DNA of 64,000 nucleotides from Tardiphaga sp. 709 (GCF_032401055.1 NZ_CP135529.1:372001-436000); one strand, 5' to 3'. Positions 41,432 to 50,774 are shown, counted from the first letter of the stretch. Made by a program: numbers and translations. The notes: generated by a model from the sequence alone, not told the origin.

Positions 41432-44202
41432 GCGAGCGCTCCCTTGAGCATGGCCTGTGTCACCGGCAACGCTGCGAAGCGGTGTCCGATGGCGTCATGG
41501 ATGGCGTTGAGCAATGCCGGCACGATGGGGATCATCACCACCTCGGCCATGCCCTTCGGTAATTCGTCCGGCGTCAGCGGCGGCATCAGCTCGATCTCGA
41601 CGTCGCGCAGCGACAGATCGGATCCTCGCGCCACCAGATACTGACCGAGATTCCATTGTCCGTTACCGGGCCCGCCCTCGAACGGCGGCAGCGTTTCCAG
41701 CAGCGTATAGCTGACGCCCATGGCGAAGCCGCCCTGTGCCTGGCCAAGCACAACCTCCGGCACCAGCGCCTGCCCGCATTCGAATGCGGTATAGGCTTTG
41801 GCGATGCGTAGCGCGCCGGTCGCTTTCTCGATCTCGACACGCACCGTTGCGCCGCATGCCGATGTATAGGCCGTACCCATCCGGTTGTTGTCGGTCGGCG
41901 GGAAAAGCACGCTGGTGCGGTTGATGCGCGTGAACTTGCCAGCGCCACGACGCAGCGCGAGCCCGTCGATCTCGGCGCGATACTGTTCGCTGCCGATGGG
42001 GAAACGCGCGCGTGCCCACGCCCAGCGCGAGAACCCATGGGCCACAGCGCCGGTGACGAGATTGCGCGCATGCGCCGTCGCGGCGAGTTTCGCCAAGGGC
42101 AGCGACGGCAGGCCCACCATTGTGAGCAGCCCGTCCTTCCACTCCGCCTTGGCAAAGTCCCTGGCCCGCGGATCGCGCGGGCCGATATTCCAGAGCGCCA
42201 GCGCCGCCGGCCACAGACCGAAGCGGAAGATCGCCCGCGCTGCTTCTGCCGCCGCATGCGTTCCGACATGGGCGCCGATGGAGGCTGAGGTGGCCGAACT
42301 GATCGATGGCACCCAGCGCGGATCCTTCTCGGCCTTGTCTTGGGTCTTCTGATCCATGGTGTAGCAATCGCCGGAGGTCACCAACTCCAGCGCATCGAAC
42401 ACGCCGACCTGCGACACCGCCACCTCGTCGGCGATGCTGCCGAGATGCAATGCGACGCGATTGGCCAGCGCCGTGCCGATACCGTTGCCCATCTCCACAT
42501 GGTCGCAGAAGATCGCGATCCTGCCGTCGGGGCTGAGCTCGACGCGACCGTTCGAACTATCACCGCCGGTGCCGTAATCCTTGGTCACGCAGGCCACGCC
42601 CGTTCCGACCAGCACGCCGCTCGCGGCACGCGCCTTCTCCGCCGCACGCTGTTGCCAGATCGGGTGCTGCTCGAGCTTGTCGAGAACCTCTAGGCTCCGC
42701 ACCGAGACGATATAGGGATTGCCGGTCATGGTGCGGCCATCCTGCTTCAGGGCATTGCGTCGCCGGAAGTCGATGGGATCGAGCTTTAGCGCATGCGCCG
42801 CTTCGTCGATCAGAACTTCCAGCGCAGTCATGGTCTGCAGCGAGCCGTAACCGCGCATCGAGCCCGCGGTCACGCCGCGGGTATGCTGCGCCACTGTCGT
42901 GACATCGACCTTGGGCACGTCATAGATGCCGATCGCGGCCGTCGCGGCGCAGGTGGCGACATTGGCCGAGAAATTGGCGAGACCGCCGCCATCAAGCACG
43001 TGATCGGCGGCGAACGCTGTGATCTTGCCGGAAGCCCGATCGACAGACATGCGCGACCGCATCTTGATGGCGTGGCGTTTGATGCCTGCCTGAAACTGCT
43101 GATAGCGATCATGCGCCAGCCGCACCGGACGGTCCGGGAAGAACATCGCCGCCAGCGTCACATACAGAATGAAGGGCGTATGGTCGCGGCCGCCGAAGCC
43201 GCCGCCGACATAGGCGAATTGGGCGTTGATCTCGCTCGGCTTGAACGGCGCTTTCGCCTCGCCGAGCAGAAACGCAATTGATTCCGCCGCCTCGTAGGGC
43301 GACTGCACGCCCAGCACCAGTTCGAGCGCCTTGTCCTTTGCGCTGTACCAGCCCAGCCCGCATTCCGGCTCCAGAAACATCGGATCGACAGACTGCGTAT
43401 CGAAGGTGCGATCCAGCACCAGCGCCGAAGACTCGCTGGCGGCGATCTCGGCACGGATCCGGTCGCCATAGACCGCAGCCTTCTCGTAACCCGTCTCGTT
43501 CTTGTGCGCGGTCGAGGACCATACCGGCAGCGCGGACGCCTGGGTACGGCCGGGCGTGACCCAACCGGCCAGGACTGGCGAATAGACATCGGGCGCATCG
43601 GGTGTCGCGCCGGCAACGCGGGTGAAACGATACGCCGCATAGTTCGGCAGTTCGATCGGACCCGTCTCCTCGCCAAACTGCACGAAAGTGCCATCGCGCA
43701 AGGCGATCCGCGCGCGGTCATAGCTGTCGAACGTTTCGAAGATCAGCAACGCAACGGGCTGGCCCATATAGAGCGGCGTCTTGCCGACCGGGCAAAACAG
43801 ATCGCCCTCATAGAAGGCTGGCACGCGGGCGTTGATCCTGGCGAGATCCGCTGCGGTGACGATCACCGTCGGCTTCAGCGCGCCGCTCAGCCGCGCGAGA
43901 TCCATACCGAGATAGACATGGGTGGCATCGGGCGCGCGCACCAGAATGGCGTGCGAGGTTTTCTCGGGCCAGCCCGGCAGGTCATTCGCCCGGAAATCCG
44001 ACGCATAGAGTTTCGAGCCGGTGACCTTGGCGACGCCATCGACACGACCGGCACCGCCGATAGCGGGATTCAACTTGCCCCGCCCCGGCAGTGTCTCGCG
44101 TGCCGGGAACGCCACCGGCTCCGCCGCAGCCAGATGCGACAGGCTGAGCGAAATACCGCCCACCGATACCCATTTCATGAACTCGCGACGCGAAGTCCGC
44201 AT
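41428..44202 (-). CDS. Tat-exported molybdopterin-binding hydroxylase subunit (IorB-like)
   Basis: A 924-residue large subunit of a xanthine-oxidase-family enzyme. The N terminus has a twin-arginine signal (TSRREFMKWVSVGGISLSLSHLAAA). The Mo-pterin binding motif GGGFGGRDHTPF lies near residue 330. GMAEV close to the C terminus aligns with the catalytic Glu of GxGE in relatives. The protein resembles isoquinoline 1-oxidoreductase beta and membrane-linked aldehyde dehydrogenases, which hydroxylate N-heterocycles or oxidise aldehydes with water. The substrate cannot be told from sequence. Operon with the 2Fe-2S and cytochrome subunits. Confidence 0.88.
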   Translation of the reverse strand: MRTSRREFMKWVSVGGISLSLSHLAAAEPVAFPARETLPGRGKLNPAIGGAGRVDGVAKVTGSKLYASDFRANDLPGWPEKTSHAILVRAPDATHVYLGMDLARLSGALKPTVIVTAADLARINARVPAFYEGDLFCPVGKTPLYMGQPVALLIFETFDSYDRARIALRDGTFVQFGEETGPIELPNYAAYRFTRVAGATPDAPDVYSPVLAGWVTPGRTQASALPVWSSTAHKNETGYEKAAVYGDRIRAEIAASESSALVLDRTFDTQSVDPMFLEPECGLGWYSAKDKALELVLGVQSPYEAAESIAFLLGEAKAPFKPSEINAQFAYVGGGFGGRDHTPFILYVTLAAMFFPDRPVRLAHDRYQQFQAGIKRHAIKMRSRMSVDRASGKITAFAADHVLDGGGLANFSANVATCAATAAIGIYDVPKVDVTTVAQHTRGVTAGSMRGYGSLQTMTALEVLIDEAAHALKLDPIDFRRRNALKQDGRTMTGNPYIVSVRSLEVLDKLEQHPIWQQRAAEKARAASGVLVGTGVACVTKDYGTGGDSSNGRVELSPDGRIAIFCDHVEMGNGIGTALANRVALHLGSIADEVAVSQVGVFDALELVTSGDCYTMDQKTQDKAEKDPRWVPSISSATSASIGAHVGTHAAAEAARAIFRFGLWPAALALWNIGPRDPRARDFAKAEWKDGLLTMVGLPSLPLAKLAATAHARNLVTGAVAHGFSRWAWARARFPIGSEQYRAEIDGLALRRGAGKFTRINRTSVLFPPTDNNRMGTAYTSACGATVRVEIEKATGALRIAKAYTAFECGQALVPEVVLGQAQGGFAMGVSYTLLETLPPFEGGPGNGQWNLGQYLVARGSDLSLRDVEIELMPPLTPDELPKGMAEVVMIPIVPALLNAIHDAIGHRFAALPVTQAMLKGALA

Positions 44203-44242
44203 GCTTCCACCCCTGATCGACAGCCGTCCGCCGCTGCGCCTA

Positions 44243-45331
44243 TTACTTGAGATCGGCGATGGTGGCCGGCCCCGGTCCGGTCGTGATCAGCGTCGGCCAC
44301 TGGTTCGAGCCGAACGGCACCACCGGCGGCAGGAACGGCGTCATGCCGCGCTTGGCGCTCTCGGCGATGATAGCTGCGCGGGCGTCGCCCCCCATCAATT
44401 CATAATCCATCAGGTGATAGTTGCCGAAGAACAGCGAGCCCACCGAGCGATCGGCGATGATGCGGGTCAGCGACTCCAGCATGTCGGCTTGCGTGGTGGT
44501 GAATGACACGGTTTCGATCAGCAACAACCGATCATTGATGGCTTCCGGCGGGAAGAACTGCGCCAACACGCTGAACAGCACGTTGTTCTGCCGTGCCACG
44601 TAAATCGTATTGCTCGCGGCATAGGCCTTGTCCCAATCGGGACCCAGCATCTTCTTCCAGTCGCCCAGCACGGTCATCCAGTGATTGACCTGGGTCTGCG
44701 CGGCCCAGGCCACGTTCTTCGTAAGGAACGGCGCCTGCTTCTTGCCAAATGTCTCCAGCGTATCGAAGGGGATGACGCCCTTGGCGATGCACTCGTCCAT
44801 GAAAGCCAGGTTGTTCTGCAGAATGGTGCGGTTGTTGTCGCGCCAATCGGCCTGCATCGGCGTGAGATCGAGGCCATCCAGCGCCGACTGCATGCGGCTG
44901 CGATAGGCCTTCATCGAACCGAGCCAGGATTTGTTATCGGGATTGTTCACATAGGGGCCGACCACCTCGGCCAGTGCCATGGTGCTGTGGCCGACCGACT
45001 TGAGCAGTTGATAGACCATTGGCACCGAAGGCGCATCGACCGGCGGCTTGCCGGGCTGGTACAACGTGAACTTGCCGCCGGCGCCGGAGAACAGACCGAG
45101 GATCACGGGATGTTTGGCGAGGATATTGGCGCGGAAGACTTTCGCTGCATCGCCATAGAGCTCGAACATGCCGGTATTGAGCGCGAGCATGTCCTTGGTG
45201 GCGGTCTCGGCAGGCGTTGTCGCAGTCAACCCGGAAATCGGCGCCATGTAGGATGGCAGGGTCTGGGCATGGACGGCGCTGACGCCCCCCAACAGGACAG
45301 CCGCAAGGGCGACAGCGTGGCGATACGTCAT
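44243..45331 (-). CDS. Exported protein of unknown function, linked to Mo hydroxylase
   Basis: A 362-residue protein with a signal peptide (MTYRHAVALAAVLLGGVSAVHA). The mature part is mostly helical, with many Trp, Asn and Met residues (MQADWRDNNRTILQNNLAFMDEC, NHWMTVLGDWKKMLGPDWDKAY). It ends in a Gly/Pro-rich tail. No haem, metal or hydrolase motif is recognised. AGGAG lies eight bases before ATG 45331, and a longer start at 45451 is rejected. It ends 40 bases before the Tat-exported Mo subunit on the same strand, so it probably shares the operon and may be a substrate-binding or assembly partner. Confidence 0.65.
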   Translation of the reverse strand: MTYRHAVALAAVLLGGVSAVHAQTLPSYMAPISGLTATTPAETATKDMLALNTGMFELYGDAAKVFRANILAKHPVILGLFSGAGGKFTLYQPGKPPVDAPSVPMVYQLLKSVGHSTMALAEVVGPYVNNPDNKSWLGSMKAYRSRMQSALDGLDLTPMQADWRDNNRTILQNNLAFMDECIAKGVIPFDTLETFGKKQAPFLTKNVAWAAQTQVNHWMTVLGDWKKMLGPDWDKAYAASNTIYVARQNNVLFSVLAQFFPPEAINDRLLLIETVSFTTTQADMLESLTRIIADRSVGSLFFGNYHLMDYELMGGDARAAIIAESAKRGMTPFLPPVVPFGSNQWPTLITTGPGPATIADLK

Positions 45332-45715
45332 ATCCGGACTCCTCCGAGTCATCTTGGCGATTGCTACTGTCACGACTAGCGCAGCACATCTTAAAAATCT
45401 GCTTTTGCCATTCAGCAGAATCGTCGCGACATAGTTGATGAAAGCAAACACGCCGTGACGGGCGGAATGCTCTCGAATGCGACTGAACTGGATAAGAAAA
45501 ACGCTACGAGATCACGCCATGCGCTGGTGGTTCAAGGCTACACGCAATTGCGTGACACCGGAATTGGTTCGCGATCCGGAATACGCAGCGCGTAGCGGTT
45601 TTTCGTTCGCCTGTAGCGGAAGGCTGGACGCTCGAAACAGGCCGGGTTATTTTCACGGCACGTAGGTAAGCACCACTAACAGAGCTGTATGGCTCCGGGC
45701 GTCGAAGGGGAGCGC
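45332..45715. other. Divergent intergenic region
   Basis: About 385 bases between the Mo hydroxylase operon and the DUF1801 gene. A plus-strand frame at 45477-45665 exists but has no ribosome site and a non-protein-like composition. Promoters for both sides must be here; none is clear enough to mark. Confidence 0.4.
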
Positions 45716-46144
45716 ATGGCAAAAAAGACGCCCAGCACATCGACGGAGATCAACGAGGCAGGTTCTCCCTCCGCGCTGATCGACACGAAGATCAAGGAGC
45801 TGGGTGACTGGCGCGGTGAGATGCTCGCTTCCGTCCGAAAGATCATCAGGCAGGCCGTCCCCGACGTGGTCGAGGAATGGAAGTGGCGCGGCGTTCCGGT
45901 CTGGGAACACGCGGGCATCATCTGCACCGGCGAGACCTACAAGGCGGTCGTGAAGATGACCTTCGCGAAGGGCGCATCGCTCGATGACCCGTCAGGCCTG
46001 TTCAACTCCAGCCTCGACGGCAACACCCGCCGCGCCATCGATATTCATGAAGGCGACAAGATCAACGAAAAGGCGCTGAAGGCGCTCATCTGCGCCGCGG
46101 CGGCGCTGAACACGTCAACCAGGAAGAAGCCAAAGAAAGCGTGA
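45716..46144 (+). CDS. DUF1801-domain protein
   Basis: A 142-residue cytoplasmic protein of the DUF1801 (YdhG-like) fold. The core IDTKIKELGDWRGEMLASVRKIIRQAVPDVVEEWKWRGVPVWEHAGIICTGETYKAVVKMTFAKGASL is followed by a basic tail. Family members are small single-domain proteins of unknown activity. GAAGGGGAG just before ATG 45716 supports the start over 45689. Convergent with the small membrane protein gene. Confidence 0.85.
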   Translation: MAKKTPSTSTEINEAGSPSALIDTKIKELGDWRGEMLASVRKIIRQAVPDVVEEWKWRGVPVWEHAGIICTGETYKAVVKMTFAKGASLDDPSGLFNSSLDGNTRRAIDIHEGDKINEKALKALICAAAALNTSTRKKPKKA

Positions 46145-46150
46145 GCGTCG

Positions 46151-46294
46151 TTATCTGGGGACCGGCCATGACAGGTCGTAGGACATCACATAGATGACGA
46201 TCGCAGCCAGACACAGAACAACACCGATCCAGAACAGCGGCGAATGATGGACGGGGCGGCGGCGCGCGGCGTCGTCTCTCTGTTCGTCTTTCAT
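46151..46294 (-). CDS. Small single-pass membrane protein (47 aa)
   Basis: ATG 46294 has a strong ribosome site (GGAGG, 4 bases upstream). It opens a 47-codon frame: a charged N terminus (MKDEQRDDAARRRPVHH), one membrane segment (LFWIGVVLCLAAIVIYVMS) and a short tail DLSWPVPR. This layout (HHSPLFW ... AIVIY ... DLSW) recurs in Bradyrhizobium relatives as a conserved small membrane protein. Function unknown. It is below the usual length cut-off of gene finders. Confidence 0.7.
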   Translation of the reverse strand: MKDEQRDDAARRRPVHHSPLFWIGVVLCLAAIVIYVMSYDLSWPVPR

Positions 46295-46411
46295 TCGTCC
46301 TCCATTCCGGCGCCAAATACCTCAATCGCTCGAATTGTCGCGCGACACTCTGACACGCTGCCTGCGCCCACTGAAGCACGCATTGTCGCACCATTCGCAG
46401 GAAAGGTACGC

Positions 46412-47305
46412 ATGCGGCAGGGCGCGATTCGACGCAACGATGATGGACTATCCGCACTGCTCCAGCCTGCGCGGCCGACCGCTGTCGTCGATATCGGTGC
46501 CAATCCCATTGACGGTGACCCGCCCTACAAGCCGATGCTGCAAAGCGGACTTTGCCGCGTGACCGGTTTCGATCCGCATCCGCAGGCATTGGCGCAACTG
46601 CAGGCACGCAAGGGCGCGTTTGAGACCTATCTTCCTTATGCCGTCGGCGATGGCGGCAGCCATACGCTGAACATCTGCCGCGGCATCGGCTTTGCCAGCC
46701 TGCTGCAGCCTGAACCCAAAACACTCACGCACTTTCCGAATTTTACCGAGCTCGGACGTGTCGTCGACAGGCTCCCGCTCGATACACGGCGGCTCGACGA
46801 TATCGCCGAGATCGAGCACGTCGATCTCTTGAAGATCGACATTCAGGGTGGCGAACTGTCGGTGTTCAGGAACGGTCACAGCAAACTGGCCAAGGCTGTC
46901 GCCATTCAGACCGAAGTCTCCTTCGTGCCGCTCTATGAGAAGCAGCCGGTGTTCGGCGACATCGATCTCGAACTGCGCAGCCTCGGCTTCATTCCGCACA
47001 TGTTCGCGGCCATCAACAAGAAGATGATTGCGCCGATGATGGGCCCCAACCCTGCTGCTGCCATCAATCAACTCGTCGAGGCCGACGTCGTCTATGTCCG
47101 GGATTTCATCCAGGCGGAGGCGATGGATAGCGAGCAGCTCAAGCACCTCGCGCTGATCGCGCATCATTGCTACGGCTCGTTCGATCTGGCGCTGAATTGT
47201 GTGCATCATCTGGCCAGCCGCGGTGCCGTCGCGCCCGATGCCAAGAACCGCTATATCGCCCTGCTCCAGGCCAATCGCCCCAAAGTAGCTGGCGGCAGAC
47301 TTTAA
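46412..47305 (+). CDS. FkbM-family methyltransferase
   Basis: A 297-residue protein. AVVDIGANPIDGDPPY forms the S-adenosylmethionine loop, FDPHPQAL is motif II, and HVDLLKIDIQGGELSVFRNG is the FkbM signature with the LKIDIQG core. The C terminus is helical. FkbM enzymes O-methylate sugars, polyketides or other small molecules; no neighbouring sugar-synthesis gene indicates the substrate. AGGAAAGG before ATG 46412 fixes the start. It reads toward the TRAP receptor gene 90 bases downstream. Confidence 0.8.
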   Translation: MRQGAIRRNDDGLSALLQPARPTAVVDIGANPIDGDPPYKPMLQSGLCRVTGFDPHPQALAQLQARKGAFETYLPYAVGDGGSHTLNICRGIGFASLLQPEPKTLTHFPNFTELGRVVDRLPLDTRRLDDIAEIEHVDLLKIDIQGGELSVFRNGHSKLAKAVAIQTEVSFVPLYEKQPVFGDIDLELRSLGFIPHMFAAINKKMIAPMMGPNPAAAINQLVEADVVYVRDFIQAEAMDSEQLKHLALIAHHCYGSFDLALNCVHHLASRGAVAPDAKNRYIALLQANRPKVAGGRL

Positions 47306-47395
47306 ACTTCTCCGGTTCCGACGTAACATGGCGTCCGGCGCAGAGAACGCGCCGATGCGTGCATCATCTTTCCAGCCAGAACCACGGGTCAGACC

Positions 47396-48367
47396 ATGCT
47401 TTCACGGCGCCGCCTTTTGCTGACTGCAGGACTGGCGGTCGCCTGCCCCGCAGTCCTGCGCGCCGAACCGCTGAAGATGCGTCTCGCCCATAGTCTGCCG
47501 ACCACCCATCCCGTCCACCCGGCCATGCAGCACTTTGCCGACCTGGCGCGCGAGCGTTCGCAGGGCGAACTCGACATCGCGCTGTTTGCGGACGGGCAGC
47601 TCGGTCAGGAAGTCGATCTGCTGTCGCAGGTACAGGCCGGCAAACTGGATTTCCTGAAAGTCAGCGCCAGCGTGCTCGAACGCTTCCATCCCGCCTACAA
47701 GGTTCTCAACCTGCCCTTTACTTTCCGCGATCGCGCGCACTGGCTGAAAGTAACGAGCAACGAGGTTGGCAACGACATTCTGGCCTCGACCACATCGGCC
47801 GGCCTCACTGGACTGACCTTTTACGACGCCGGCGCGCGCAGCTTCTATGGGCGGAAGCCGATCTTTCATCCCGACGATCTCAAGGGCATGAAGATTCGCA
47901 TCCAGCCATCGGAGACCATGGTCAAGCTGATGCAGCTGTTCGGCGCCGAAGGCATCGAGCTGTCATGGAGCAATGTCTATGTCGCGCTGAAGTCGGGATT
48001 GGTCGATGGTGCAGAGAACAGCGTGGCTGCGCTGATTGTCGGTAAGCATGCTGAAGTCGCGACGCACTACTCGTTCGACGAACACACCATGATTCCGGAC
48101 GTGCTGCTGGTAGGCGCCGGCCGGCTCAACAGCATGACGCCGAAACAGCGGGAGATCATCCGCGAAGCCGCCGCCCTGTCCTATCATCACATGAACGAGC
48201 TGTGGACCGCATTCGAGGCGCAAACGCGCCTGCAGGTCGAAGCGATGGGCGTGACATTCGTCAAGCCGGACAAGGCACCCTTCATCGCGAAGGCAGCGCC
48301 CCTCGCCGACATCTATGCCGGCGAGGAGGCGTCACGAACGTTGCTGCGCAGGATCGCGCAGGCATAG
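47396..48367 (+). CDS. TRAP transporter solute receptor (DctP family)
   Basis: A 323-residue periplasmic binding protein. The signal peptide has three Arg in a row and a hydrophobic core (MLSRRRLLLTAGLAVACPAVLRA), possibly Tat- or Sec-exported. The DctP core is recognised from MRLAHSLPTTHPVHPAMQHFADL, then GAEGIELSWSNVYVALKSGLVDGAENS. The Arg in KGMKIRIQPSE normally binds the carboxylate of the ligand, so an organic acid is likely. No DctQ/DctM membrane genes are nearby, so it is an orphan receptor. Confidence 0.85.
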   Translation: MLSRRRLLLTAGLAVACPAVLRAEPLKMRLAHSLPTTHPVHPAMQHFADLARERSQGELDIALFADGQLGQEVDLLSQVQAGKLDFLKVSASVLERFHPAYKVLNLPFTFRDRAHWLKVTSNEVGNDILASTTSAGLTGLTFYDAGARSFYGRKPIFHPDDLKGMKIRIQPSETMVKLMQLFGAEGIELSWSNVYVALKSGLVDGAENSVAALIVGKHAEVATHYSFDEHTMIPDVLLVGAGRLNSMTPKQREIIREAAALSYHHMNELWTAFEAQTRLQVEAMGVTFVKPDKAPFIAKAAPLADIYAGEEASRTLLRRIAQA

Positions 48368-48382
48368 GTCGTTTGATCGGGC

Positions 48383-48883
48383 TTATTTGACGCCGAGCAG
48401 TTCGACGTCGAAGATCAACGTCGCATTTGGCGGGATCACGCCGCCAGCACCACGCGCGCCATAGCCGAGATCCGGCGGAATGATCAGCGTGCGCTTGCCA
48501 CCGACCTTCATGGTGGCGACGCCTTCGTCCCAGCCCTTGATGACACGCGACATGCCGATCGGGAATTCGAACGGCTCGTTGCGATCGACCGACGAGTCGA
48601 ATTTCTTGCCCTTGACGCCGTTCTCATAGAGCCAGCCGGTGTAATGCATCACGCAGGTCTGTCCCTTGGCCGGCGTTGCACCGGTGCCAACGGTGGTGTC
48701 TTCGATCTTGAGGCCTGAAGCTGTGGTCATGGTTTTTCCTGCGGCTGGCGCCATTTTCTGCGGCGCTTGTTTTTGAGGCGCTTGCGCCATGGCGGAAGAA
48801 AGGGAGACGTCGGACACGGCCACGATCACGGCCGCACTGAGCGCGACGGCCGTGGCTCTGACGGCACGCTGGGAGTTTCGCAT
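48383..48883 (-). CDS. FKBP-type peptidyl-prolyl isomerase, exported
   Basis: A 166-residue periplasmic isomerase. A signal peptide ends near SSAMA, and a Gln/Pro/Lys linker ([17 protein letters not shown]) follows. The single FKBP domain has [29 protein letters not shown] and [29 protein letters not shown]; the active-site aromatic and Asp residues are intact. It helps fold exported proteins. Two adjacent ATG codons exist; the second (48883) has the better spacing from AGGAG. Convergent with the TRAP receptor. Confidence 0.9.
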   Translation of the reverse strand: MRNSQRAVRATAVALSAAVIVAVSDVSLSSAMAQAPQKQAPQKMAPAAGKTMTTASGLKIEDTTVGTGATPAKGQTCVMHYTGWLYENGVKGKKFDSSVDRNEPFEFPIGMSRVIKGWDEGVATMKVGGKRTLIIPPDLGYGARGAGGVIPPNATLIFDVELLGVK

Positions 48884-49019
48884 CATGTCTCCTGGATGGT
48901 TGGGTCTGCGAGCGGCGCAGTCATGCCCCGTCATCGCACCGCAACGCAAGTCCTGGCAATGCCGAATCCCGAAGCCGCGATCCATAGAGATCGGTCAATG
49001 AGGATGCTTGAATCGGTCC

Positions 49020-49199
49020 TCAGTCAGGCTTCAAGCTGCGTCGGGCCAGCTGACCCTTGTAATTTTCAAGCAACCGGGTCGCCAACTCTGTCGCCTCATC
49101 GCTTGCCTGGATCGAGCGACTGTCGGACATCGGCTCTGCGAGCGAGGCCGGATGTTTGAAGCTGAACGAGCGGATGACGCGATCGATGGCTGCTTGCAT
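49020..49199 (-). CDS. Small cytoplasmic protein (59 aa)
   Basis: ATG 49199 is preceded by GGGAG with a six-base gap and opens a 59-codon frame: MQAAIDRVIRSFSFKHPASLAE at the start, a Ser/Asp-rich middle, and the helix ATELATRLLENYKGQLARRSL near the end. Strong ribosome site, clean composition and lack of competition on either strand support it. No family recognised and no membrane segment. Confidence 0.5.
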   Translation of the reverse strand: MQAAIDRVIRSFSFKHPASLAEPMSDSRSIQASDEATELATRLLENYKGQLARRSLKPD

Positions 49200-49336
49200 G
49201 GATAACTCCCGATGGCGACAGGAACTCCGCGTTTCGCGGAAAGTTCCTGATCAGTCAGCCGGAGGGCACCGCAGGTTCAAGGCAGCAGCACGGCCGCTGC
49301 AAAGCCGTAACATGGCCATTTTGGCTACAAATGTTG

Positions 49337-49498
49337 CTAAGCGCCTGCTTCTGCTGCGAATTGCAGCCCTTTGAAAGTCAGTCGCTTGGGGTCGCGAACG
49401 CCCGCCAGATACAGGCCGCGAATGAAGTGGGTCACCATGTCGCGATCACAACCGGTCAGAACGACCACAGCATCGACGGCTGTCTTCTGGGCATCCAT
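49337..49498 (-). CDS. Small protein (53 aa)
   Basis: From ATG 49498, with GAGG seven bases upstream, the product is a 53-residue helical protein (MDAQKTAVDAVVVLTGCDRDMV, then HFIRGLYLAGVRDPKRLTF). The frame is open upstream to 49609, but that part has no start with a ribosome site. The C-x-x-D and GL-x-LAGV features suggest a compact folded domain. Function unknown; it sits between other short orphan genes. Confidence 0.5.
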   Translation of the reverse strand: MDAQKTAVDAVVVLTGCDRDMVTHFIRGLYLAGVRDPKRLTFKGLQFAAEAGA

Positions 49499-49806
49499 AT
49501 CGGTCCTCGCGCCGCACAGGCGGCCTGCTCCGCGCGCTCCAAATCGCCGGATGACCAAAACATGCCCGATTCCGGGATTTGCGGATATACGCGGATCACC
49601 CCTGCGCAAGCTCCGCCACAGCCTCGCGCAGGCCTCCTTGCCAGCAAATCATGCGTAAGATTGCCGTAAATCGCAGATAGTTGATGCGTTGCCGCGCTGT
49701 CGGCTGTAAACCGCAGCGGAGTTTCGGCCATTGCCTGGATGTTTGCCCGGCTGCCGCACCCGACAATGCCCCACCCCAAACCAAAGAAAGCGACAAGGCC
49801 TCGTTC

Positions 49807-50148
49807 ATGTCATTTAAGGAACCCAGCTTCGCAGATCGTCAGAAGGCTGCGATCGAAGCCAGGAAGAACATTCTGAACAAATTCAAGGCAGCACCGGGCC
49901 CCGATGATCCTGCCGTGAAGGCGCGCGCCGCCGAGCGCGAAGCCGCTGCCGTCGCACGCGCGGAAGCCAAGGCCATCCGCGACGCCGAGAAGGCCGTCCA
50001 GAAGGCCCGCGAAGCCGAGGAAGCCGCCGCTGCTCTAGTCCAGGCTGCGCGCGCGAAGGAAGAAGCCGCGCTTGCCCAGGCCGCGCTGGAAGCCCAGCAG
50101 AAAGCTGCCCGCGACGCCCGCTACGCCGCCCGCAAGAAGCGCAAATAA
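49807..50148 (+). CDS. DUF6481-family coiled-coil protein
   Basis: A 113-residue protein. After MSFKEPSFADRQKAAIEARKNILNKFKAAPGPDDPAV it is an Ala/Glu/Lys/Arg coiled coil (about residues 40-105) ending in KKRK. The opening and length match the DUF6481 family, widespread in alphaproteobacteria and of unknown role (recognised from memory). The charged helix could bind nucleic acid or ribosomes, but this is inference. ATG 49807 is preferred to the longer open frame upstream because the family starts with this motif. Confidence 0.75.
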   Translation: MSFKEPSFADRQKAAIEARKNILNKFKAAPGPDDPAVKARAAEREAAAVARAEAKAIRDAEKAVQKAREAEEAAAALVQAARAKEEAALAQAALEAQQKAARDARYAARKKRK

Positions 50149-50157
50149 ACACGAGAT

Positions 50158-50185
50158 CAGCGTGCCATCATCCGATGGCACGCTG
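50158..50185. terminator. Strong hairpin between convergent genes
   Basis: CAGCGTGCCATC (50158-50169) and GATGGCACGCTG (50174-50185) form a perfect 12-bp stem with the loop ATCC. It starts ten bases after the DUF6481 stop and lies 20 bases from the cupin gene's stop. There is no T-run, so it could be a bidirectional terminator or an RNA-stabilising hairpin. Confidence 0.65.
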
Positions 50186-50205
50186 CCTGAATTGATTGTC
50201 CGAGG

Positions 50206-50694
50206 TCAATTCGTTTTGCCGAATTGCGGCTCGTCGGGTTTGACGAAATTGTTGCCGCTCGGGCCGTAGCCGGTGATCTGAATCACGGCGCCCTCTTCCC
50301 GTGTGCCGTCCCAATGCACCGCGCCAGCGGGATGCACCATGTAGCCGCCGGTCTTCATCGGGATCGATTTTTCGGGCACAAAGGCTTCGCCCGTGCCGGT
50401 GTACCAGGTGCCCGACAGCACCACGACGTGACGATCTTCCGGATGCTTGTGCGGCTTGCTCATGATGCCGGGCGGCCACTTGATCCGCAGCACATAGATG
50501 CCCTGCTTTGAGGGATCTCCGTAAAGTGTCGCGACTTCGACGCCAACACCGAACGGGTTCTTCCAGACTTCCTCGCCCTGATTGATGCGCACAAAGCCCA
50601 TCTCATCGGTGGCGCTCCATGTCGTCACGCTTGGAAACAGCGTTGCAGCGATCAGACAAGTCGCCGCAACGACGACGCGTCGTTCTTTGTTCAT
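50206..50694 (-). CDS. Exported cupin-domain protein
   Basis: A 162-residue protein with a signal peptide (about residues 1-28, ending TTWSA). The cupin barrel has PHKHPEDRHVVVLSGTWYTGTG (metal-binding His-x-His and Glu region) and GGYMVHPAGAVHWDGTREEGAVIQITGYGP (second motif with two His). Single-domain cupins like this bind a metal and act as small oxygenases or sensors; the substrate is not evident. GGGGAGG supports the second ATG at 50694. Confidence 0.8.
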   Translation of the reverse strand: MNKERRVVVAATCLIAATLFPSVTTWSATDEMGFVRINQGEEVWKNPFGVGVEVATLYGDPSKQGIYVLRIKWPPGIMSKPHKHPEDRHVVVLSGTWYTGTGEAFVPEKSIPMKTGGYMVHPAGAVHWDGTREEGAVIQITGYGPSGNNFVKPDEPQFGKTN

Positions 50695-50774
50695 CATGGC
50701 CTCCCCAGGCATTTTCTTGTGCGCGGAGGCTATGCCGAGTTTTCAGGTCCAGCAACGAGCAGCGCAATATGACA

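Noticed and set aside
45477..45665. 62-codon plus-strand frame in the divergent gap
   Set aside because: No ribosome site and non-protein-like composition; it lies where promoters are expected.
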